From: Planctomycetes bacterium UBA7888
GTDB taxonomy: Bacteria > Planctomycetota > UBA1135
Direction: 5' to 3'
DNA: 64,000 nt
Assembly: GCA_002500505.1 (NCBI GenBank)
Contig: DLRM01000025.1
Coordinates: forward strand, 1-64,000
This document shows, piece by piece, positions 54,067-63,778 of the stretch. Position 1 is the stretch's first letter; each line of letters opens with the position of its first letter. A model generated the notes under the pieces. The model was given only the letters and a program-made list of their open reading frames with translations, was not told where the DNA came from and did not search any database. Position numbers and translations under genes: made by a program.

Positions 54067-55380
54067 ATGGAACAGATTCTCGCCCTTTTACGCATTCCCG
54101 AGCTACGGCGTCGCATCATGATGACCTTCGGCTTGTTGTTTGTGTACCGGCTAGGTTTCCAAGTCCCGTTGCCCGGGATTAACTTGGAGACTGTAAAGAT
54201 TGCTGCCGACAAAATCGCCGGCAGTTCTTTGGGCGGTCTTTTTGGCATCATGAACGCCTTTACGGGTGCCGGAATTGGTAGTGCGACTTTGTTCTCCCTG
54301 GGTGTGATGCCTTATATTTCGGCGTCTATTATTTTTAGCCTTTTGGTTAAGGTGATTCCATCCTTGGAAGCTCTTTCGAAGGAAGGCGCTGTAGGGCAGA
54401 AGAAGATTAGCCAGTACACCAGGCTTGCCACCATTGCCATTTGCCTTCTTCAAGGCACTTTCATTTTGCTTGGCGTTGTTTTGAACCCTCAATATGGGCT
54501 CATGACCGGCAATGTCACTATGGTTTACGGCATTGCGGTTGTTTTAGCTTTGACCGCAGGAACCGTGTTCATTATGTGGGTTGGCGAACAGATTACTGAG
54601 CATGGTCTTGGGAATGGCGTTTCGGTTATCATTATGTGCGGAATCATTGCAAATATTCCTTCCGCTCTTCAGTCATTCCTTTCTGTGTCTGAAAATGCCC
54701 ACCAGATGGCGGTCACCATTGCGGCTATGTGGACTGGAACGGTTTTGGTTGTGGTTTACATTACTCGTGGTCAGCGGCGAATCCCCATTCAGCAGGCCAA
54801 GCTGACCCGCGGACGCAAAGTCATGGGAGGTGCGAAGCACTACCTTCCATTAAAAGTGAATCAAGCTGGCGTAATGCCCATCATTTTTGCTTCTGCACTT
54901 TTCATTGTCCCCAATGTTCTTGGCTCTGTGCCAGGCTTGACCTGGATGAGAGATATTTTCGGCCAGGCCGGTTTTGTTTACATTGCGCTTTATTCGATTT
55001 TGATTTTCTTTTTCTCTTTCTTCTGGGTTCGTTTGATGTTTCAGCCAGAAGAAATTGCTAACAACTTGAAAGAGCACGGTTCTTTCATCCCTGGAATCCG
55101 TCCAGGCAAGCACACAGCGGAATACCTTAGCTTTGTGTTGGATCGGATTACTCTTGCGGGCGCCTCCTTCTTGGCCATCATTGCGGTAATTCCCACGATG
55201 GTGACTTCAAGCTTGCGCGTTCCAATGATGATTTCCTACTTCCTTGGCGGCACTTCCATCCTAATCGTTGTGGGTGTGGCCTTGGATATTGTCGACAAAC
55301 TGAACTCCCACCTTCTGATGCGAAACTATGACGGTTTCATGAAGGGGGGCGGCTCTGGCTGGGCCAAGAGGAAAGGATGA
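54067..55380 (+). CDS. secY: preprotein translocase subunit SecY
   Basis: 437 aa with ten membrane helices. RIMMTFGLLFVYRLGFQVPLPGIN at helix 1, the plug and GVMPYISASIIFSLL, KLTRGRKVMGGAKHYLPLKVNQAGVMPIIFASALF, and the cytoplasmic loop FQPEEIANNLKEHGSFIPGIRPG are typical. Channel subunit of SecYEG. Stop overlaps adk (ATGA). Confidence 0.98.
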   Translation: MEQILALLRIPELRRRIMMTFGLLFVYRLGFQVPLPGINLETVKIAADKIAGSSLGGLFGIMNAFTGAGIGSATLFSLGVMPYISASIIFSLLVKVIPSLEALSKEGAVGQKKISQYTRLATIAICLLQGTFILLGVVLNPQYGLMTGNVTMVYGIAVVLALTAGTVFIMWVGEQITEHGLGNGVSVIIMCGIIANIPSALQSFLSVSENAHQMAVTIAAMWTGTVLVVVYITRGQRRIPIQQAKLTRGRKVMGGAKHYLPLKVNQAGVMPIIFASALFIVPNVLGSVPGLTWMRDIFGQAGFVYIALYSILIFFFSFFWVRLMFQPEEIANNLKEHGSFIPGIRPGKHTAEYLSFVLDRITLAGASFLAIIAVIPTMVTSSLRVPMMISYFLGGTSILIVVGVALDIVDKLNSHLLMRNYDGFMKGGGSGWAKRKG

Positions 55381-55958
55381 TTGCAATCTTCCTCGGCGCT
55401 CCTGGTGTTGGCAAAGGAACTCAAGCGGCAGCAGCTGCAGAGTCCCAAGGGTGGACCCATTTGTCCACCGGCGATTTGTTGCGTCAAGAGGTTGGTGCAG
55501 GAACCGATCTCGGTCTCAAGGCAAAGGAGTACATGGATCGTGGAGATTTGGTCCCAGACGATGTCATGGTTGGCATGGTTGCCACTCGTGTTGAATCGAT
55601 GAGCGCCGACGAAGTCCTCCTTTTGGATGGTTTCCCCCGAACTCTTGCTCAAGCCGAAGCTCTTCACGAGGCTGCACCCGAGGGCGCCATTGGCTTGGCC
55701 GTTTGTTTCACGGCTTCTGACGAAACACTTGTCGAACGACTATTGGGTCGAGGTCGCACTGACGACACTCGCGAAGTTGTCGAACACCGTCTCACGGTTT
55801 ACCGCGAGACCACTGAACCTTTGGTCGATTTCTACAAAGACCTAGGCATGCTTCGCGAAATCAATGCGGAGCGCGAAATAAAAATCATCCAGTCCGATAC
55901 GGTTGAAATCATTCAAGCAGGGCTGGCTCACACTAACCCCCAAGGAGCGAATGGCTAA
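55377..55958 (+). CDS. adk: adenylate kinase, short form
   Basis: 193 aa. P-loop [43 protein letters not shown] and [30 protein letters not shown]. The LID is short, without the zinc insertion of the long form. Balances AMP, ADP and ATP. A map gene, which often follows adk here, is missing; infA overlaps the stop by 8 bases. Confidence 0.97.
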   Translation: MIAIFLGAPGVGKGTQAAAAAESQGWTHLSTGDLLRQEVGAGTDLGLKAKEYMDRGDLVPDDVMVGMVATRVESMSADEVLLLDGFPRTLAQAEALHEAAPEGAIGLAVCFTASDETLVERLLGRGRTDDTREVVEHRLTVYRETTEPLVDFYKDLGMLREINAEREIKIIQSDTVEIIQAGLAHTNPQGANG

Positions 55959-56220
55959 AGAAGAGCCAATCACCGTCCAAGCTGTTGTCCGGGAAGCTCT
56001 CCCGAACGCCATGTTTAAGGTGGAACTCGATAATGGTCATCAAGTCCTTGCTCACATCTCCGGAAAAATGCGCATGCACTACATTCGCATTGTTCCTGGG
56101 GACACCATCACAGTTGAAATGTCGCCTTACGACCTCACTCGCTGCCGGATTGTTTACCGGGGCGAACGCCGACCCGGCCGCCGCCGGGGTGGTGGGGGAG
56201 CTCGTAAGCGTCGCAATTAA
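55951..56220 (+). CDS. infA: translation initiation factor IF-1 with Arg/Gly-rich tail
   Basis: 89 aa. The OB-fold core [62 protein letters not shown] fits the 72-residue family. About 19 extra residues (71-89) are very basic and Gly-rich ([19 protein letters not shown]). Start ATG at 55951 overlaps adk; the longer frame lies inside adk. Confidence 0.96.
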   Translation: MAKEEPITVQAVVREALPNAMFKVELDNGHQVLAHISGKMRMHYIRIVPGDTITVEMSPYDLTRCRIVYRGERRPGRRRGGGGARKRRN

Positions 56221-56238
56221 CCCAATCCGAGAGTCGTC

Positions 56239-56355
56239 ATGAAAGTTCGCGCAAGTGTTCGTCGAATCTGCGACAACTGCAGAATCATCCGCCGTCATGG
56301 AAAATTGCGGGTCATCTGCAAAAGGGATCCCCGTCACAAACAAGTTCAAGGTTGA
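56239..56355 (+). CDS. rpmJ: 50S ribosomal protein L36
   Basis: 38 aa: [20 protein letters not shown] followed by [17 protein letters not shown]. The three Cys and one His (C-x2-C, C-x5-H) form the zinc site, so this is the C-plus form. Usual place between infA and rpsM. Too short for ordinary ORF lists. Confidence 0.96.
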   Translation: MKVRASVRRICDNCRIIRRHGKLRVICKRDPRHKQVQG

Positions 56356-56368
56356 GTACTAATACAAA

Positions 56369-56752
56369 ATGGCACGTCTAGTAGGTGTTGAAATTCCCGA
56401 TGCGAAGCGCACTGTTGTCGCTTTGACTTACATCTTTGGTGTAGGAGCGATTACTGCTGAGAAAACCTGTAAAGCCTTGAACATTAACCCAGATGTTCGA
56501 GCAAAGGAGCTCAGCGACGAGGAACTCGCTTCCATTGCATCCCACCTCGAAGATAACTACCTCGTTGAAGGTGCTCTTCGTCGTACAAATGCCCAGGCGA
56601 TTAATCGTCTTCGGGACATTTCCTGCTATCGAGGGTTGCGCCACCGCCGTGGCCTTCCCTGCCGTGGTCAACGGACCAAAACGAACGCCCGTTCCCGTAA
56701 AGGGCCTAAGAAGACCGTGGCCGGTAAGAAATCTGTCAAGGCATTGAAGTAG
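56369..56752 (+). CDS. rpsM: 30S ribosomal protein S13
   Basis: 127 aa. [37 protein letters not shown] and [36 protein letters not shown]. The C-terminal tail contacts P-site tRNA. First gene of the classical alpha operon part. Confidence 0.98.
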   Translation: MARLVGVEIPDAKRTVVALTYIFGVGAITAEKTCKALNINPDVRAKELSDEELASIASHLEDNYLVEGALRRTNAQAINRLRDISCYRGLRHRRGLPCRGQRTKTNARSRKGPKKTVAGKKSVKALK

Positions 56753-56764
56753 AGCTGAAAAATC

Positions 56765-57145
56765 ATGAGTGCAGCCAAATCAAAGAAGAAGAGAAGGTTC
56801 GGAGCCCGTGGGATCGCCCACATTCGCTCGACCTTTAATAACACCCTTACCACCCTTACCGACACCAAAGGCAATACCATTGGATGGGGCTCATCTGGAA
56901 TCGTTGGATACAAAGGTTCCCGAAAGTCCACTCCTTTTGCTGCCCAGGCGTCCGCTCGGAAAGCTGGTGAGGCCGCATACAAGTCTGGTCTCCGCGAAGT
57001 TGAAGTCCGTGTAAAAGGAACGGGCTCTGGCCGCGAAAGCGCCATTCGTGGTCTTGCCCAAGGTGGTCTCCGCGTATCCTCCATTGAGGATGTCACTCCG
57101 CTGCCGCACAACGGCTGTCGTCCACCCAAGAAACGTCGAGTCTGA
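56765..57145 (+). CDS. rpsK: 30S ribosomal protein S11
   Basis: 126 aa. [49 protein letters not shown] and the tail [18 protein letters not shown]. The N-G-C in PHNGCRPPK is the usual isoaspartate site. Confidence 0.98.
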   Translation: MSAAKSKKKRRFGARGIAHIRSTFNNTLTTLTDTKGNTIGWGSSGIVGYKGSRKSTPFAAQASARKAGEAAYKSGLREVEVRVKGTGSGRESAIRGLAQGGLRVSSIEDVTPLPHNGCRPPKKRRV

Positions 57146-57148
57146 TTT

Positions 57149-57781
57149 ATGGCACGTTACACCGGAAATGTCTGCCGCCTTTGTCGTCGCGAAGGCTACA
57201 AGTTGTTCCTCAAAGGCACCCGCTGCGAAAGCGAAAAGTGCGCTGTTGATAGGCGCAATGTCCCGCCAGGGATGAACGTTCGCGCGCGCACCCGTCGCCT
57301 TTCTGATTACGGAGTCCACCTTCGCGAGAAGCAGAAGGTAAAGCGTATTTATGGCCTCATGGAGCGCCAATTCAAGCGCTACTTCCGTATGGCCGAGCGT
57401 ATGCGCGGCAATACAGGTACTAACCTTCTCTCCCTGTTGGAACGCCGCCTCGACAATGTTGTGGATGCTTCTGGCATGGCCATGTCCCGCCCTCATGCGC
57501 GACAACGCATCAACCACGGTCACTTTACTGTGAATGGCCGCAAAGTTGATGTACCTAGTTACCTTGTCCGTCCCGGCGATGTCGTTGGTACGGCTGTCCG
57601 TGAGAGGTCTCAGCAGGCAACTGCCGATTGTCTCACCCTTGCTGGCGAAAAAGTCATCCCCAACTGGATTGTGGTCGACTCTGGCGCCAAGACTGTCAAG
57701 ATTGTTAATAACCCATCCCGCGAAGATGTCCGATTCCAGGACATTCAAGAGCAATTCATCGTCGAGCTCTGCTCGAAGTAA
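57149..57781 (+). CDS. rpsD: 30S ribosomal protein S4, zinc-binding form
   Basis: 210 aa. Four Cys in NVCRLCRREGYKLFLKGTRCESEKC near the N-terminus mark the zinc form. The S4 RNA-binding fold is at LLSLLERRLDNVVDASGMAMSRPHARQRINHGHFTVNGRKVDVPSYLVRPGD. In E. coli S4 represses the alpha operon. Confidence 0.98.
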   Translation: MARYTGNVCRLCRREGYKLFLKGTRCESEKCAVDRRNVPPGMNVRARTRRLSDYGVHLREKQKVKRIYGLMERQFKRYFRMAERMRGNTGTNLLSLLERRLDNVVDASGMAMSRPHARQRINHGHFTVNGRKVDVPSYLVRPGDVVGTAVRERSQQATADCLTLAGEKVIPNWIVVDSGAKTVKIVNNPSREDVRFQDIQEQFIVELCSK

Positions 57782-57800
57782 AGGAGAAACCAGAGAAATT

Positions 57801-58814
57801 ATGCGTATCCGCTGGCGCGACTTCGAACTTCCCTCAGGGGTTACCCTCGAGGAATCCTCGGCCACAGAATCCTTTGGCCGATTCTTCGTGGAGCCTTTTC
57901 AGCAAGGTTTCGGGCACACCATTGGAAATGGTTTGCGACGCGTTCTCTTGAGCTCGATCGAAGGAACATCCATAACGGGTGTTTCTATCGATGGAGTTGA
58001 GCACGAGTTCAAAACCATGGAAGGTGTTGTAGAAGATGTCACCGACATCGTTCTAGCCCTGAAAGACATCCTCGTTAGCCTTGATGGAGATGGTCCTGTG
58101 ACCCTCTCTGTCGAAAAAACGGGACCTTGCACCGTCACAGCTGGTGATGTGGAATGTCCAACTGGGGTCACAGTGATGAACCCCGAGCTGGAGATTTGCA
58201 AAGTGACCGGTGACGGTACCCCATTCAAGGCTGAACTCACTGTTCGCCGAGGTCGCGGTTTCGTGGCTTCCGAAGAAACTGGTGAGCCAATGGATCAAAT
58301 TGGTCACATCCCTATGGATGCCGGTTTTTCTCCAGTGCGCCGCGTGCGTTATGGAGTTGAAGCGACTCGTGTTGGTAAGTTCACCAACTACGATCGCTTG
58401 GTTCTGGAAATCTGGACTGACGGAACTCTTGCTCCTCAGTTGGCCTTGACCGAGGCCGCCAAGATTTACCGAAAGCACCTGAATCCCTTCCTTCAGTCCA
58501 CTACTCCTTCTGTGGGTGTGCCTGTCGCCGAAGAGGTTCAAGCCATTGATGCCGCTGCTGAACGCCGGAAGGAGCGCCATTCCGCTCTGATGTCGGAGTC
58601 CATCGACCGCCTCGAACTTTCCACTCGTGCTCGAAATTGTCTAGATTCATCTGGCATTTTGGTTTTGGGTGACTTGGTTTACAAATCGAAAGATGATTTG
58701 ATCCAAATCAAGAACCTAGGGCAGACCGTTCTCACTGAGATTGAGCAGAAACTTGCCGAACTCGACCTCTCCGTTGGCATGATTGCCGATGAAGGGGCAG
58801 TTGCAGGCACCTGA
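57801..58814 (+). CDS. rpoA: RNA polymerase alpha subunit
   Basis: 337 aa. N-terminal dimerisation domain with RFFVEPFQQGFGHTIGNGLRRVLLSSIEGTSITGVSIDGVEHEF, and C-terminal domain DRLELSTRARNCLDSSGILVLGDLVYKSKDDLIQIKNLGQTVLTEIEQKLAEL, which binds UP elements. Clear AAGGAG ribosome binding site; ATG at 57801. A longer frame from 57534 lies within rpsD. Confidence 0.98.
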   Translation: MRIRWRDFELPSGVTLEESSATESFGRFFVEPFQQGFGHTIGNGLRRVLLSSIEGTSITGVSIDGVEHEFKTMEGVVEDVTDIVLALKDILVSLDGDGPVTLSVEKTGPCTVTAGDVECPTGVTVMNPELEICKVTGDGTPFKAELTVRRGRGFVASEETGEPMDQIGHIPMDAGFSPVRRVRYGVEATRVGKFTNYDRLVLEIWTDGTLAPQLALTEAAKIYRKHLNPFLQSTTPSVGVPVAEEVQAIDAAAERRKERHSALMSESIDRLELSTRARNCLDSSGILVLGDLVYKSKDDLIQIKNLGQTVLTEIEQKLAELDLSVGMIADEGAVAGT

Positions 58815-58819
58815 TTCCC

Positions 58820-59221
58820 ATGCGACATCGCGTAACTACAAATAACCTCTCCCGGACTGGCTCTCACCGTAAGGCGCTGGCCCGGAACTTGGCCTGTGCC
58901 ATCATTGAGCATGAACGCATTGAGACCACTTTGACTAAAGCAAAAGCGCACCGCCCTTTCGTTGAAAAGTTAGTGACTCTTGCCAAAGAAAAAAACTTGC
59001 ATAACTATCGCCGTGCTCTTGCCATCATGGGCAATCACGAGGATGCCGTGAACAAGTTGTTCAATGTTTTGGGCCCTCGCTTCAAAGACCGACCTGGTGG
59101 TTACACTAGGATTCTTAAGTTGGCAACACCTCGCCTTGGTGATAAGGCAGACCGCGCCATCTTTGAGTTTGTGGAGCGAAGTGAATCTGAGATAGAAGTT
59201 ACGGAAACTACCGAAGAGTAG
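58820..59221 (+). CDS. rplQ: 50S ribosomal protein L17
   Basis: 133 aa. MRHRVTTNNLSRTGSHRKALARNLACAIIEHERIETTLTKAKAHRPFVEKLVTLAK and GGYTRILKLATPRLGDKADRAIFEFVE. Last gene of the superoperon. Confidence 0.98.
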   Translation: MRHRVTTNNLSRTGSHRKALARNLACAIIEHERIETTLTKAKAHRPFVEKLVTLAKEKNLHNYRRALAIMGNHEDAVNKLFNVLGPRFKDRPGGYTRILKLATPRLGDKADRAIFEFVERSESEIEVTETTEE

Positions 59222-59241
59222 GTCTAGCGTCGACAGTTTTT

Positions 59242-59275
59242 GGGCCGCCCTTTCATGGGAGGGCGGCCCCTTCTT
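59242..59275 (+). terminator. bidirectional terminator between rplQ and dnaE
   Basis: GGGCCGCCCT (59242-59251) and AGGGCGGCCC (59260-59269), perfect 10-bp stem, loop of 8, then CTTCTT. On the opposite strand the stem is followed by A-rich to T-rich sequence (ccaaaaactg in plus becomes a T5 run), so it can serve both convergent units. Confidence 0.85.
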
Positions 59276-59276
59276 A

Positions 59277-62200
59277 TTAATTAACGGTCTTTTTCTTCCA
59301 ACGCTTTTCAGGAGCCCTTTTACCGCTTTTGGGTTTCGCTTTGACGCGGACATTCTCGGGTCCAAGTAATAGTTTGAGCTCATCAATGAGTTCCGCCTGA
59401 AGGTTTACGGAATAATCGGAGTCCGCACGGATAACCACTTTTCGTCCGTCCGAAGTGGTGTAGAAAAAGCGAACAATGGAATGGCCCGGGTGAGCTTGAA
59501 GAGTCTCTGCGAGTTTTTGAAGAGGAGGCTCCTTCACGGAAAGATCCAATTCAAGCATGCCATCCAGGCGCAAGCTATCTCGATCGGCCAAAGGTTCTAC
59601 CTTTTCAATCAGAAGAGTGGGGGAGTCTCCGGAGTGATCCAGTTGCCCATGGAAAACGCCAACGAAGTCTTCAGTGATAGATTCGCGGTATTCTTCGTAA
59701 GTGCTTGGCCATGCCAGGGCCGATGTGGAACCGTAAAGGTCTTCGATTTTTAGTCGAACGTATTTCCTAGATGGGTCTTTTCGAGTCCCACGAACCTCAA
59801 CTAAAGTGGCCACTCCAACCAAGAAGGCCAAGGTTCGGTCACCGGATTCAGCAACATTTCGGGAATCCCAGGGAGTGACACCAGCCAACAAATCACGGTA
59901 CGGGTCTAACGGATGCCGCGTGAGGTATAAACCAAGGGCCTCCTTCTCCATGGACAAAGTTTCTTTGCGCTCTTCTTCAGAAAGTTTTCGGGGCGCATGA
60001 TGGAAGGAACCTTCATCCGCTTCGGGGTCAAAAAGCCCTTCCTCTGGGGAATCAGCGCCGGTGTCAGGAGTGTCAAAGAGGCCTCCTTGGCCAACAGCAT
60101 GGTCTTTTGCCCTTGATTGGGCACTTCGCAGCGCCGACTCCATTTCGGATAACAGATCAAGACGTGCCCTTCCAAAGCAATCCAATGCGCCTGCCTTGGC
60201 GAGACCTTCGAAGGTGGTTTTGGTGAGTCGTTGGGGGATGCCCGCAACAAGAAGCTTGTCCAAGGTGGGGAAAAAGAGCGACGACTCCTTCTCGCGAAGT
60301 GCGACCAATGCTTCGGCAGCACCTCGACCCACGCCCTTGACGGCCTCCAGACCGAACCGAATGACCCCTTTTTCTCCTACCGTAAAGGAAACCACGGATC
60401 GGTTTACGCAAGGGGGGAGAACTGGAATGTCGTGGTGCCGTGCGTCTTCAATGAGAAGTCGAAGCTTGTCCGAGTCGAAAGCCTCATGAGTAAGGGTGCA
60501 TGCGTAAAACTCGGAAGGGTAATGCGTCTTCAGCCAGGCTGCCTGGTAAGTCACCATGGCATAACCGGCAGAGTGGCTTTTATTGAAACCGTAATCCGCA
60601 AATTTCACCATCATGTCCCAAACATCCTTTGCGACAGTTGGGGGGACTCCATTCTCGGATGAGCCTTCCAGAAATGGAGATTCATAGGGAGGGAGGAGCT
60701 CGGGTCTTTTTTTTCCCATTGCTTTTCGAAGAGTGTCGGCTTCATTGAGAGTGAAGCCTCCCATCTTTTGAGCCACACGCATGATTTGTTCCTGGTAAAT
60801 CAGGACACCGTAAGTCTCATTGAGGATGTCCTCCAGAATGGGATGGGGGTATTCAACAGCTTCAATCCCATGCTTCCTCTTGGCATAGGTTTCATGAAGG
60901 CCCGAGCCCAGTGGGCCAGGTCGGAAAAGGGCAAGAACAGCAATGATGTCCTCGTAGCAGTCTGGTTTGAGCTGGGATAAGAGCCGCTTCATGCCGCCCG
61001 ATTCCAATTGGAAGACTCCCTCTGTATCCGCAGCCTGTAGGAGTGCGAAAGTTTTTTCGTCGTCTAGAGGAATTTTGTCCAGGTCAATGGCTTGGCCTTG
61101 GTTTCTTTCAACGCTCTTCACGGCATCATGCAGAATAGTCAAAGTTCGGAGCCCAAGGAAATCCATTTTAAGAAGACCATACTCTTCGCAAATTTTCATA
61201 TCCCACTGGCTCGTGACCGCGTCATTCTGCTTGGATAGTGGCATGATTTTTCGCAGAGGCTGGTCTGCGATAATCACTCCAGCGGCATGGACGCCTGAGT
61301 TGCGAGCAAGCCCCTCAACCTGTTGGGCAAGCTTGAACCAATTCTTGTTTTCTGCTGACTTATTGGAGAAAGATCGGAGTTCAGCTTCTTCTTCAAGTGC
61401 TTTTTCCAGAGTAATGTTCAAAGTGTCCGGAACTAACTTCGCGGCTTTGTCTGCATCCTGAAGAGAAATTCCTGAAACACGTGCCATGTCTCGGAGGGCA
61501 TTCTTCGCTTTCAGTTTTCCGAAAGTAATGATTTGGCAAACGTTTTCGTCTCCGTAACGTTGGCGGACATAGAGCAACATGTCTTCGCGCCGCTCTTTGC
61601 AGAAGTCAATATCTATATCCGGCATTGAAACTCGAGAAGAGTTTAGAAATCGCTCAAAAATCAAATCGTACTTTAGAGGGTCAATTCGAGTAATTCCTAG
61701 GGAATACGCCACAATTGAACCCGCAGCAGATCCTCGTCCGGGCCCAACTGGGATGCCATTGTCCATCGCATATCGGATTAGATCCCAGACAATCAAAAAG
61801 TAAGAAATGAACCCCATCTCTTGGATGACACGCATTTCGTATTCCAATCGCTCGCGGGCTTTTGTTGGATTCCCGGGATAAAGTTTTGCGAATCCTTCTT
61901 CGCATATTTTACGGAAAAATTCTTCGGGAAGGGTGTCGTCTTCGGGTCGGAATTTCGGAAGTCGGTGTCGGCCTAATTCGATTTCAACGTTGACCTGCTC
62001 TGCGACCTTTAGAGTGTTGCTAAGAGATTCAGGCAAGTCGCCGAAAATGCGATTCATCTGCTCTCGAGAACGGAAGAAAAGAGTGTCCGTGCTCATCTTC
62101 CAGCGGTCGGTATCAGCGATGCGCTTCCCTTGGTGTAGACACAGCAGGGCGTCTTGTGCCGCACAATCTTCATGTCGGGTGTAGTGAATGTCGTTAGTGG

Positions 62201-62807
62201 CTACAAGAGACGTGTTGAGCTGAGGAGAGAGTCGAGCCATGGCTTCAGTGAGCCGGTCTTGTTCCTCCATGCCATTGCGCATAACTTCCAAAAAGAAATG
62301 CTCCTTCCCAAAAATATCTTGAAGGCGACCCGCTTCAGCAATGGCCTCTGACTCCTTCCCTTCACGCAAGAACTTGTTCACCGAGCCAGACATGCATCCG
62401 GAAAGGCAAGTAATCCCATCTGCATAGGCAGAAATATCGTTCATGTCCACTCGTGGTCGAAAGTGGTGACCTTCCAGATGGGAAATGGTGGCCAACTCCA
62501 TCAGGTTTTGCCAACCACGTTCATTCCGTGCCAGCAGAGTGAGATGGGAGTAGGGGTTCTCTCGGCGGCTGTGTTTTTCGTGACGAGATTTCTTGGCAAC
62601 ATAGATTTCGCAGCCAAGAATTGGGTTGATATTGACTTTTCGGCAGGCTTTGTAGAACTCAACCGCCCCAAAAAGGTTGCCGTGGTCGGTAATCGCCAGA
62701 GAATCGTGACCATCGTGGACCGCAGCCTGGACCAGGTCGGCAATACGATTCGCGCCGTCTAATAGCGAATATTCTGTGTGAACGTGAAGGTGGACGAAGG
62801 GCTCCAT
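59277..62807 (-). CDS. dnaE: DNA polymerase III alpha subunit
   Basis: 1176 aa replicative polymerase. The PHP domain begins VHLHVHTEYSLLDGANRI; palm motifs GPGRGSAAGSIVAYSLGIT and PDIDIDFCKERREDMLLYVRQRYG hold the catalytic Asp. FADYGFNKSHSAGYAMVTYQ is the fingers region. A tandem HhH and an OB domain follow (YVRLKIEDLYGSTSALAWPSTY). The ATG at 62807 (MEPFVHLHVH) is chosen; a longer frame to 62909 would run through tRNA-Arg. The family DnaE1 lacks a 3'-5' exonuclease motif, so a separate epsilon subunit is expected. Confidence 0.98.
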   Translation of the reverse strand: MEPFVHLHVHTEYSLLDGANRIADLVQAAVHDGHDSLAITDHGNLFGAVEFYKACRKVNINPILGCEIYVAKKSRHEKHSRRENPYSHLTLLARNERGWQNLMELATISHLEGHHFRPRVDMNDISAYADGITCLSGCMSGSVNKFLREGKESEAIAEAGRLQDIFGKEHFFLEVMRNGMEEQDRLTEAMARLSPQLNTSLVATNDIHYTRHEDCAAQDALLCLHQGKRIADTDRWKMSTDTLFFRSREQMNRIFGDLPESLSNTLKVAEQVNVEIELGRHRLPKFRPEDDTLPEEFFRKICEEGFAKLYPGNPTKARERLEYEMRVIQEMGFISYFLIVWDLIRYAMDNGIPVGPGRGSAAGSIVAYSLGITRIDPLKYDLIFERFLNSSRVSMPDIDIDFCKERREDMLLYVRQRYGDENVCQIITFGKLKAKNALRDMARVSGISLQDADKAAKLVPDTLNITLEKALEEEAELRSFSNKSAENKNWFKLAQQVEGLARNSGVHAAGVIIADQPLRKIMPLSKQNDAVTSQWDMKICEEYGLLKMDFLGLRTLTILHDAVKSVERNQGQAIDLDKIPLDDEKTFALLQAADTEGVFQLESGGMKRLLSQLKPDCYEDIIAVLALFRPGPLGSGLHETYAKRKHGIEAVEYPHPILEDILNETYGVLIYQEQIMRVAQKMGGFTLNEADTLRKAMGKKRPELLPPYESPFLEGSSENGVPPTVAKDVWDMMVKFADYGFNKSHSAGYAMVTYQAAWLKTHYPSEFYACTLTHEAFDSDKLRLLIEDARHHDIPVLPPCVNRSVVSFTVGEKGVIRFGLEAVKGVGRGAAEALVALREKESSLFFPTLDKLLVAGIPQRLTKTTFEGLAKAGALDCFGRARLDLLSEMESALRSAQSRAKDHAVGQGGLFDTPDTGADSPEEGLFDPEADEGSFHHAPRKLSEEERKETLSMEKEALGLYLTRHPLDPYRDLLAGVTPWDSRNVAESGDRTLAFLVGVATLVEVRGTRKDPSRKYVRLKIEDLYGSTSALAWPSTYEEYRESITEDFVGVFHGQLDHSGDSPTLLIEKVEPLADRDSLRLDGMLELDLSVKEPPLQKLAETLQAHPGHSIVRFFYTTSDGRKVVIRADSDYSVNLQAELIDELKLLLGPENVRVKAKPKSGKRAPEKRWKKKTVN

Positions 62808-62838
62808 GGGGGATGTGGGACTCAATGTAACTTCTCCC

Positions 62839-62867
62839 TTGACGCGGAGACCGGCAGACTGTGGAAT
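62839..62867 (+). promoter_or_regulatory. possible promoter of tRNA-Arg
   Basis: TTGACG at 62839-62844 and TGGAAT (62862-62867, spacer 17) or GAATAT (62864-62869, spacer 19), 12-20 bases before the tRNA. The -10 fit is moderate. Confidence 0.4.
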
Positions 62868-62881
62868 ATCTCGCCCTGAAC

Positions 62882-62958
62882 GCGCCTGTGGCTCAACTGG
62901 ATAGAGCATCTGACTACGGATCAGAAGGTTGGGGGTTCGAATCCTCCCAGGCGCACCA
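62882..62958 (+). tRNA. tRNA-Arg (anticodon ACG)
   Basis: 77-nt cloverleaf. Acceptor GCGCCTG pairs with CAGGCGC, anticodon loop CTACGGA, T-loop TTCGAAT, CCA encoded. A34 of this tRNA is the substrate of TadA, whose gene begins 46 bases downstream. Confidence 0.97.
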
Positions 62959-63004
62959 CCCCATTCGTTAATCCCTTTCCAGGCGTATCACCCCCTAGGC
63001 TTCC

Positions 63005-63511
63005 ATGAGCATTCTCTTTCCGCTCGGTGAGCCCGCTGACCCAGAGGAGCGGGATGAGCGCATCATGAGGAAAGCTCTCCAGTTTGCTCAGCGCGCGTTG
63101 GATGAAAATGAAGTTCCCGTAGGGGCGCTCGTTGTTCGCAAGGGAGAGCTCCTTGGAAGGGGTTGGAATCAAGTTGAGCAGCTGGTGGACGCCACCGCCC
63201 ACGCTGAGATGTTGGCTCTTACCCAGGCCTTTGCCGCCGCAGGGGAAAAGCGTCTTGAAGGGGCTGAAGTTTTTTGCACTCTAGAACCATGCTTGCAATG
63301 CGCAGGGGCTCTCCTTCATGCTCGAGTGAGCCGAGTGGTTTTTGCGGCTTCGGACCCTAAGTTCGGAGGAGTCCATTCTTTGGCTTCCCTTTTTGACCTT
63401 GAAAAAGCCAATCACCAACTTCAATGGAAAGCTGGTGTTCTGGCGGAAGAGTCGGCTGAGATGCTTCGCGAATTTTTCCGCACCAAGAGGGCTAAGCCTC
63501 AAGATTCCTGA
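63005..63511 (+). CDS. tadA: tRNA-specific adenosine deaminase TadA
   Basis: 168 aa zinc deaminase converting A34 to inosine in tRNA-Arg(ACG), so one tRNA reads CGU, CGC and CGA. Zinc site: His66 with the proton-shuttle Glu68 in HAEMLAL, and Cys96/Cys99 in TLEPCLQCAGAL. KALQFAQRALDENEVPVGALVV at the start and ASDPKFGGVHSL follow the TadA pattern rather than cytidine or guanine deaminase. It lies just after its substrate tRNA. Confidence 0.94.
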   Translation: MSILFPLGEPADPEERDERIMRKALQFAQRALDENEVPVGALVVRKGELLGRGWNQVEQLVDATAHAEMLALTQAFAAAGEKRLEGAEVFCTLEPCLQCAGALLHARVSRVVFAASDPKFGGVHSLASLFDLEKANHQLQWKAGVLAEESAEMLREFFRTKRAKPQDS

Positions 63512-63539
63512 TTCACTTTTCCCAAGGCAGGGGTATCCT
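63512..63539 (+). promoter_or_regulatory. possible promoter of tRNA-Ser(CGA)
   Basis: TTCACT at 63512-63517 and TATCCT at 63534-63539, spacer 16, 14 bases before the tRNA. The -35 box touches the tadA stop codon. Confidence 0.4.
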
Positions 63540-63553
63540 ATTCGGCCCCAAAC

Positions 63554-63643
<90 letters not shown>

Positions 63644-63678
63644 ACTTCCAACGGGGAGTTTGTTCTACTGATAATCTA

Positions 63679-63767
<89 letters not shown>

Positions 63768-63778
63768 CAGAATCGTTC

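Noticed and set aside
62808..62909. N-terminal extension of dnaE by 34 codons
   Set aside because: It would translate the complement of the tRNA-Arg acceptor and D-arm; the PHP domain starts at the ATG at 62807.
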